Positions 5,989 through 9,785 of a stretch of 9,785 nucleotides of DNA are shown here, one piece after another; positions within the stretch are counted from its first letter, which is position 1, and every line of letters starts with the position of its first letter. The position numbers and the translations under genes are program-made. The DNA lies in contig DASSHC010000174.1 in the NCBI GenBank assembly GCA_035693105.1, forward strand, positions 1 through 9,785, written 5' to 3'. This DNA comes from DASSHC01 sp035693105. GTDB lineage: Bacteria; Chloroflexota; Chloroflexia; Thermomicrobiales; Thermomicrobiaceae. The notes under the pieces are model-generated. The model saw only the letters and a program-made list of their open reading frames with translations, was not told where the DNA came from and searched no databases.

Positions 5989-6831
5989 CTAGCCGCTGCG
6001 CTTCAGGCGCCCGGTGCGCTTGGCGTAGCGCTCGACGGTGGTGAAGACCAGCATGCCGAGCGGGATGGTGATCAGACCGATCACCGCCATCGGCAGCAGG
6101 TAATGGCCGAGCGTGCCGGCCGGCTTGCCGTCCAGGATCGTGGCGCGCATCCCCTCGAGCACGTAGGTGGCCGGCGAGATGCGGGCCGCGGCCTGCATCC
6201 AGCCGGGCAGCACCGAGATCGGGTAGTAGACCCCGCTGACCAAGAGCAGCAGGGAGGAGATGATGAAGGTCATCTCCTCGCCGCGCTCGGTGAAGAGGAG
6301 CGGCAGCACCGCGGCCATGATCCCGATGCCGACGAAGCTCAGGCTGCCGACCAGGATGATCAGCAGCGCGCCCCAGGCGTTCGCGTGGCTGAGATCGACC
6401 TCGAAGAAGAGCGCCAACGCGCCGAGCAGCAGCGCCGTGCGCAGGATGCCGTAGATGATGGCGAAGAGCGCCACGCCCAGCATGTGCGTCAGGCGGGAGA
6501 TCGGCGCCATCATGGTGTACTCGATCGTCCCCTCCCAGCGCTCCCAGACGATCATCTCGCTGATGTTGCCGAAGACCGAGCGCAGGTAGGCCCAGACCAC
6601 GGTGCCGATGCCGAGGTAGAGGATCAACTGCTCCTGCCCGGCGCCCTGCGCCTTGCCGATGTACATCACGCTCAGGGATGAGGTGACGTTGAAGATCAGG
6701 AAGGCGACCTCCCAGCCCCAGTAGCGCTTGGTCAGAAAGAAGTTGCGCTCGACGAAGGCGTAGGAGGCGCGCACTTCGCGCCAGAAGCGCGAACCACCCC
6801 CGCCCCTGCCCTGTGTTTCGACGTATGACAC
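5989..6831 (-). CDS. ABC-2 type transporter permease, 280 aa
   Basis: This is the membrane half of an ABC-2 exporter (DrrB/NodJ-type) that would pair with the ATPase encoded just upstream. After a basic cytoplasmic N-terminus, six membrane segments are visible at about 39-58, 68-87, 114-140, 152-180, 188-208 and 244-266. Between segments 2 and 3, WEGTIEYTMMAPISRLTHMLG is the typical cytoplasmic coupling loop of the family. SGVYYPISVLPGWMQAAARISPATYV (199-224) is the family signature before the last segment. Full length matches the family. The start is GTG at 6831 with GGAG 5 nt upstream; no better ATG is near. It follows the ATPase gene by 42 nt. The substrate is unknown; drugs, lipids or polysaccharides are all handled by related systems. 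Confidence 0.92.
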   Translation of the reverse strand: MSYVETQGRGGGGSRFWREVRASYAFVERNFFLTKRYWGWEVAFLIFNVTSSLSVMYIGKAQGAGQEQLILYLGIGTVVWAYLRSVFGNISEMIVWERWEGTIEYTMMAPISRLTHMLGVALFAIIYGILRTALLLGALALFFEVDLSHANAWGALLIILVGSLSFVGIGIMAAVLPLLFTERGEEMTFIISSLLLLVSGVYYPISVLPGWMQAAARISPATYVLEGMRATILDGKPAGTLGHYLLPMAVIGLITIPLGMLVFTTVERYAKRTGRLKRSG

Positions 6832-6873
6832 CAGTACTCCGTTCCCTCAATCGATGACCCCAAGAGCGCCGGC

Positions 6874-7740
6874 TCAGGCGACCTCTTCGGCCGCCTCCAG
6901 CGGGCGCCCGGTCAACTCGATGAAGACCTGCTCCAGCGTGATCTCGGATTGCCCCAGGCTGCCGGCCACCCTGCGCTTCAGCCCCTCGACCGTGTCGAGC
7001 GCCACGATGCGCCCCTGGTCGAGGATGGCGATGCGGTCGCAGAGCCGCTCGGCCTCGTCCATATCGTGCGAGCAGATGAGAATGGTCGCGTCGTGCTCGT
7101 CGCGCAACTGGTAGACGAAGTGCTGCACGTCGAGCTTGGAGCGCGGGTCGAGACCAGTGGTCGGCTCGTCGAGCAGCAGCAGGACCGGCGAGGTCAGGAA
7201 GGCACGGGCGATGGCGACCTTCTGCTGCATGCCGCGCGAGAGCTGCTCCAGCGGCTGATCGATGCGCTCGCGCTCGATCCCCAGCTTGCCCAACACTTCG
7301 ACGATGTCCTGGCGTAGGCCGGAACCGCTCCGCCCGTAGAGCCGGGAGGAGTAGAGCAGATTCTCGCGCGCCGAGAGCTTCTTGAAGAAGGCTGCCTCGA
7401 CCGAGACGCGATTGATCAACTCCTTGACCGCCCCTTCCTCCTGGCGCACGTCGTGGCCGAAGACGCTGACGCGCCCGGCGTCGGGGATAATCAAAGTCGA
7501 CATAATCCGGATGAGGGTCGACTTGCCGGAGCCGTTGGCGCCGAGGATGCCGAAGATCTCGCCGCGCGCCACGTTGAAGCTGACGTCGTGCAGCGCGATC
7601 GTGGTGTGCACCGGGCGGCGGCGCAGCAGTGAGCGATGGACGAAGCGCTTGGAGACGCCGTCGACGACGAGCGCCGGCGCGGAGGCGGGGCGCTCGAGCA
7701 GGCTGAGCAGTTGGCTGGGTCGCATCTGGTTTGATCGCAT
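6874..7740 (-). CDS. ABC-2 transporter ATP-binding protein, 288 aa
   Basis: It hydrolyses ATP to drive the ABC-2 permease encoded next to it. From the ATG at 7740: Walker A GANGSGKST (67-75), signature LSRGMQQK (167-174, with Arg in place of the second-position Gly of LSGG), Walker B LLLLLDEP (186-193), D-loop GLDP (196-199) and switch histidine H225 in CSHDMDEAE. The Q-loop region reads RVSVEAAFFKKLSARENLLY (111-130), with Glu115 where Gln is usual, a known variant form of DrrA/NatA-like ATPases. The C-terminal tail (ITLEQVFIELTGRPLEAAEE) is typical of this class. The start has AGGA 6 nt upstream; the frame is open to 7818 but that part crosses the terminator T-run. I see no promoter between that terminator and this start, so expression may depend on read-through from the upstream RNA. 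Confidence 0.93.
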   Translation of the reverse strand: MRSNQMRPSQLLSLLERPASAPALVVDGVSKRFVHRSLLRRRPVHTTIALHDVSFNVARGEIFGILGANGSGKSTLIRIMSTLIIPDAGRVSVFGHDVRQEEGAVKELINRVSVEAAFFKKLSARENLLYSSRLYGRSGSGLRQDIVEVLGKLGIERERIDQPLEQLSRGMQQKVAIARAFLTSPVLLLLDEPTTGLDPRSKLDVQHFVYQLRDEHDATILICSHDMDEAERLCDRIAILDQGRIVALDTVEGLKRRVAGSLGQSEITLEQVFIELTGRPLEAAEEVA

Positions 7741-7816
7741 CCTCTGTCCTGGTTCCCCTCGTTCACACCATTCCGTCCGCGGCCGGCGCACCCGGCGGTG
7801 GGCGAGGGTGCGAGGC

Positions 7817-7856
7817 AAACAAAAACCGCGGGCGAGATTCTCGTCTCTGCCCGCGG
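7817..7856 (-). terminator. intrinsic terminator of the structured RNA
   Basis: On the minus strand CCGCGGGC (7856-7849) pairs with GCCCGCGG (7833-7826). The stem continues as GAGA (7847-7844) with TCTC (7837-7834), one bulged A and a 6-nt loop. It is followed at once by TTTTTGTTT (7825-7817). This is the only textbook Rho-independent terminator in the window. It points toward the ABC-transporter genes, so it either ends a separate small RNA or attenuates that operon. Confidence 0.88.
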
Positions 7857-8054
7857 CTCGGAAGGCACTTACGCGATTGGCTCGCTCAAGTCACCCCGCT
7901 CCTGGGCAGACTGATCCCACCACCAGCCAAGACAGGCACGTCGCCGATACGCGGCGGCCAGTCCCACTGGCTGTGGTTGGTGATGTTGGGAGCCATCCGC
8001 ATCAGTCTGGCCCTTCCATCGCGAGCGAATCCAACACGGCCCAAGTGGACCGTT
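7817..8054 (-). ncRNA. structured RNA with own promoter and terminator (6S-like or leader)
   Basis: A promoter at 8088-8060 and a U-tract terminator at 7856-7817 bracket about 235 nt with no coding bias. Extensive pairing can be drawn: CACTT (8047-8043) with AAGTG (7870-7866), CGTGTTGG (8038-8031) with CCAA-U-CGCG (7880-7872), CGCTC (8027-8023) with GAGCG (7887-7883). Then comes an asymmetric bubble (9 nt, 8022-8014; 16 nt, 7903-7888), and GGGCCAGACTGAT (8013-8001) with ATCAGTCTGCCC (7915-7904). Beyond it an apical rod includes ACCACAGCCA with TGGCTGGTGGT and a CGCCG/CGGCG hairpin. A closing stem, central bubble and long apical stem in about 190 nt is the plan of 6S RNA, the RNA-polymerase-binding regulator. 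I cannot confirm family membership. The alternative is a terminator-controlled leader of the ABC-transporter genes, which start 77 nt after the U-tract. T-box, SRP and tmRNA signatures are absent. Confidence 0.6.
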
Positions 8055-8059
8055 CTCTC

Positions 8060-8088
8060 ATCCTAGCGGTCCGCCGCGCGCTTGTCAA
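8060..8088 (-). promoter_or_regulatory. sigma70-type promoter for the structured RNA
   Basis: On the minus strand TTGACA (8088-8083) is a perfect -35 hexamer. A 17-bp spacer leads to TAGGAT (8065-8060) as -10. Transcription would start near 8054-8052. The -35 match and optimal spacing in such GC-rich DNA argue for a strong, housekeeping-sigma promoter. It stands back to back with the plus-strand promoter at 8109-8137, with 20 bp between the two -35 hexamers. Confidence 0.8.
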
Positions 8089-8108
8089 TCACTCGACGAA
8101 CCTCAACC

Positions 8109-8137
8109 TTGCGAGGGCGCGGGCTTCCAGGTAGGAT
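8109..8137 (+). promoter_or_regulatory. sigma70-type promoter for the 8177-9405 genes
   Basis: TTGCGA (8109-8114) and TAGGAT (8132-8137) are separated by exactly 17 bp, and the -10 hexamer is identical to that of the divergent promoter. A start near 8144 would leave a 5' untranslated region of about 33 nt before the ATG at 8177. The arrangement is seen in sequence; activity is inferred. Confidence 0.65.
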
Positions 8138-8176
8138 CGAGCAGATTCGACTGATGGAAGGGCAGAGGGTGGGGAT

Positions 8177-8623
8177 ATGGGCGAGAAACTTCCAGCCGTG
8201 CCGCTGCGAGCCGAGATGGCGCCACGCCGGTCCGCGACGGTGGTTCGTGGTGGCGGGCTGCGCCGCTGGGTGCGCTCGCCGCTGGCCGACGCGCTGGTCG
8301 ACGTCGCTCCCGACCTGCTGCGTCTGACCGGGCGCGCGGTACGCCCGCACCCGCTGGCCGGTCCCGCGCCCGGCCTGCCGCCCTCGGGCGCCAATGGCCT
8401 CACCGTCTCCGAGATCGAGATCGACATCGCCTCGCCGCTGCTGCGGCGGGTGGTGGTGCGCTCGACCAACGCCTGGTCGCTGGCGCCGGAGGTGGCGCTG
8501 GGCAAACGGCGGCGCGGCGGGCTGCTCCGGTTGGGCGCGCTGAGCCTGGCCGGGCTGACGGTCCTCGGGCTGGCGGCGGCGCGCCGCGCGCCGCGGGCGT
8601 TGCCGCCGCGGCAGCCACGGTAG
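8177..8623 (+). CDS. hypothetical protein with one predicted membrane helix, 148 aa
   Basis: Strong third-position G/C bias across the frame and the promoter just upstream support a real gene. The ATG at 8177 follows a GGGTGGGG stretch that can serve as a close ribosome site. The N-terminal half is Arg/Pro/Ala-rich. A central segment, GLTVSEIEIDIASPLLRRVV (74-93) then VRSTNAWSLAPEVALGKR, looks like alternating strands of a small domain. Residues about 116-135 (LLRLGALSLAGLTVLGLAAA) form a plausible membrane helix flanked by basic residues, and the end is Arg/Pro-rich. I recognise no family. The rhomboid-like gene begins 14 nt after its stop, so the two are probably co-transcribed and both products may sit in the membrane. 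Confidence 0.72.
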   Translation: MGEKLPAVPLRAEMAPRRSATVVRGGGLRRWVRSPLADALVDVAPDLLRLTGRAVRPHPLAGPAPGLPPSGANGLTVSEIEIDIASPLLRRVVVRSTNAWSLAPEVALGKRRRGGLLRLGALSLAGLTVLGLAAARRAPRALPPRQPR

Positions 8624-8637
8624 GCGCCGTTCCCGGT

Positions 8638-9405
8638 GTGAGCCGTCTCGCAAACGAACGGAGCAGCGAGCGTCCAGTGCGGCGCTTGCCACTCGTCACC
8701 GCGCTGGTCTTCCTCGCGACCGCGGTCGTCACCGGCGCGCAGTTCTTCTCCCCGAGCGTGCTGAGCGCGCTGCGGCGGAATCCCGAGGCGCTGGCGGCCG
8801 GCCAGTGGTGGCGCATCCTCTCACCGCTGCTGGTTGATCCGGACGGTTGGTTGGCGATCGCCGGGGTCGCGCTGGGGCTGCTGGTGGTGGGGACGGTCTG
8901 CGAGCGCCTGTTCGGGCGCGCTCGCTGGCTGCTGCTCTACTTCGCCGGGGCGCTCGCCGGCGAGTTGGCCGGTTACGCCTGGGAGCCCTACGACGCTGGG
9001 AGCTCGATCGCGCTCTGCGGCTTGATCGGCGGCCTCATCGTCGTCATGCTGGGCCGGCTGGACTTCTCCGCGTTCAGCCGGGCGCAGGGGCCGCTGGGGC
9101 TGCTGGCGGCCCTCTACGCGCTCGGTCTCGTGGGTGCGTGGCTCGGGAGCGCCACCGGCGGCGCGGTCATCGCCGTGCTGCTCGGCGCGCTGCTGGCCAG
9201 CGCGCTGATCTGGCTCACGCGGCTCGGCGCGCCGGGCCGGTTCACCGCCGGCTACTTTGGCAGCGCCGGTCTCATCGCCGCGCTGGCCCTGGTCGCGCTG
9301 CGGGATATCCATGGCCCGTCACTGCTGGCGGGCGCCGCTGTCGCCGCGCTGCTGTGCTGGCTCGATCCCACGCTCGGTCGGGCCGGAGACGCCGGCCGCG
9401 ACTGA
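8638..9405 (+). CDS. rhomboid-like integral membrane protein, 255 aa
   Basis: Rhomboids are intramembrane serine proteases with a Ser-His dyad. Here GQWWRILSPLL (55-65) matches the WR motif of loop 1, GTVCERLFGRARWLLLYFAG (85-104) matches the conserved E-x-x-x-G region, GSSIALCGLIGG (121-132) sits where GxSG is expected, and DIHGPSLLAGAAVAAL (223-238) resembles the last catalytic helix with its histidine. S123 and H225 could form the dyad. The glycine after the serine is Ile, and the helix-2 His and Asn expected for the oxyanion hole are not seen. Proteolytic activity is therefore doubtful. About six or seven hydrophobic helices span residues 17-240. The start is uncertain: GTG at 8638 has no clear ribosome site, and GTG at 8677 is an alternative. 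It follows the 148-aa gene closely and may be translationally coupled. Confidence 0.75.
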   Translation: MSRLANERSSERPVRRLPLVTALVFLATAVVTGAQFFSPSVLSALRRNPEALAAGQWWRILSPLLVDPDGWLAIAGVALGLLVVGTVCERLFGRARWLLLYFAGALAGELAGYAWEPYDAGSSIALCGLIGGLIVVMLGRLDFSAFSRAQGPLGLLAALYALGLVGAWLGSATGGAVIAVLLGALLASALIWLTRLGAPGRFTAGYFGSAGLIAALALVALRDIHGPSLLAGAAVAALLCWLDPTLGRAGDAGRD

Positions 9406-9409
9406 GCGC

Positions 9410-9435
9410 GAGCAGCGCGGCGAGGGTCGCTGCTC
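9410..9435. terminator. possible stem-loop between convergent genes
   Basis: GAGCAGCG (9410-9417) pairs perfectly with CGCTGCTC (9428-9435) over 8 bp around a 10-nt loop. It lies 5 nt after the rhomboid-like gene's stop and about 10 nt beyond the end of the convergent L25 gene. No T-run follows on either strand, so it is a weak candidate for a shared terminator. Confidence 0.4.
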
Positions 9436-9444
9436 CGGGGCCGC

Positions 9445-9785
9445 TCAGGCTCCCGGCTCTTCGACGGGGGGGATGCCCTCGGTGGCCTCCTGGGGCATGT
9501 CGCCCGTCTGCTCGGCCAGGGCCTCCTCCGCCGCCGCGGCCGGCTCCGCCACGCGCGACGGCGCGGCGACCTTGATAAGGATCTCCTCGGCGGGCGTCAG
9601 CATCTCGATCCCCGGCGGCAGCGTCAGGTCGGAGACCAGGATCGCAGCATCCACCTCGTCGAGCTGGGAGACATCGACCTCGAAGTGTGTCGGAATCTGG
9701 TCCGGCAGCCCGCGCACATCCACCGACTCCCGCGTGTGCGTCAGGATACCGTCGACCCTGGAGGACAGCTCGCCGGTGGCCAGGA
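9445..9785 (-). CDS. rplY: ribosomal protein L25 (CTC/TL5 form), C-terminal part
   Basis: The gene runs off the right edge; 112 residues plus the stop are visible. L25 binds 5S rRNA in the large ribosomal subunit through its N-terminal domain, which is outside the window. What is seen is the C-terminal beta domain of the long CTC/TL5 type: GILTHTRESVDVRGLPDQIP, then HFEVDVSQLDEVDAAILVSD, PPGIEMLTPAEEILIKVAAP. After it comes an acidic Ala/Glu/Pro tail of about 35 residues (EPAAAAEEALAEQTGDMPQE and on to PPVEEPGA), probably disordered. GTG at 9723 is internal, not the start, since the frame and family similarity continue upstream to the edge. It is convergent with the rhomboid-like gene. Confidence 0.9.
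   Translation of the reverse strand, partial: LATGELSSRVDGILTHTRESVDVRGLPDQIPTHFEVDVSQLDEVDAAILVSDLTLPPGIEMLTPAEEILIKVAAPSRVAEPAAAAEEALAEQTGDMPQEATEGIPPVEEPGA

Noticed and set aside
5416..6681. 421-codon plus-strand frame across the two GNAT genes and the permease
   Set aside because: It is very rich in Arg, Asp, Gln and His with no domain; the minus-strand genes beneath it have intact family motifs and ribosome sites.
7741..7818. N-terminal extension of the ABC ATPase up to 7818
   Set aside because: The extra 26 residues are Arg-rich and unlike the family, the extension overlaps the terminator T-run, and the ATG at 7740 has an acceptable ribosome site.
7817..8054. T-box leader, large SRP RNA or tmRNA as identity of the structured RNA
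   Set aside because: The T-box AGGGTGG-ACCGCG sequence, the SRP helix-8 GGAAGGAAGCAGCC-like loop, and a tmRNA CCA-ended tRNA-like domain are all absent.
8063..8692. 209-codon minus-strand frame opposite the 148-aa gene
   Set aside because: It starts inside the next gene, crosses both promoters, and is Arg/Pro/Gln-rich without motif; the plus-strand frame has the expected third-position bias.

Overview
The window is about 9.8 kb of GC-rich bacterial DNA. Strong G/C bias at third codon positions, Shine-Dalgarno starts, a CTC/TL5-type ribosomal protein L25, a Hanks-type kinase with a Pro/Thr linker and DUF4331 genes together suggest a Chloroflexota-like (Thermomicrobia/Sphaerobacter-type) chromosome. 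This placement is inferred from gene flavour; no marker in the window settles it. There is no CRISPR array, tRNA, rRNA or transposase gene.

Layout. (1) 1-123: tail of an unrecognised plus-strand gene, then about 480 bp without a convincing gene, ending in a strong hairpin with an 18-bp perfect palindrome. (2) 602-2351: a two-gene plus-strand unit, a 91-aa protein with a twin-arginine signal followed by a 474-aa DUF4331 protein that starts directly at its mature-like SSHREAP motif. A 14-bp stem-loop separates it from a convergent 103-aa conserved hypothetical gene (2434-2745, minus). (3) 2927-4645: a transmembrane Ser/Thr protein kinase with a Pro/Thr-rich stalk and a probable NTF2-like extracellular domain. 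(4) 4681-4818: a palindromic 138-bp element with 38-bp arms matching at 36 positions, lying between convergent genes. (5) 7740 down to 4842, minus: a tight four-gene unit of ABC-2 ATPase, ABC-2 permease and two GNAT acetyltransferase-family proteins, the upstream one lacking the usual acetyl-CoA loop. (6) About 8054-7817, minus, upstream of that unit: a near-consensus sigma70 promoter (TTGACA, 17 bp, TAGGAT), about 235 nt of highly foldable sequence and an intrinsic terminator with a U-tract. This looks like an undescribed structured RNA, with 6S-like rod-and-bubble architecture or, alternatively, a terminator-controlled leader of the ABC operon. (7) 8109-9405: a divergent promoter, a 148-aa hypothetical gene and a rhomboid-like membrane protein. 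(8) 9445 to the end, minus: the C-terminal part of ribosomal protein L25.

The most interesting item is the structured RNA at 7817-8054. Its closing helices, central asymmetric bubble and apical rod can be drawn by hand, and one of its helices competes with the terminator stem. Next come the Tat-signal small protein paired with a signal-less DUF4331 protein, and the palindromic intergenic element.
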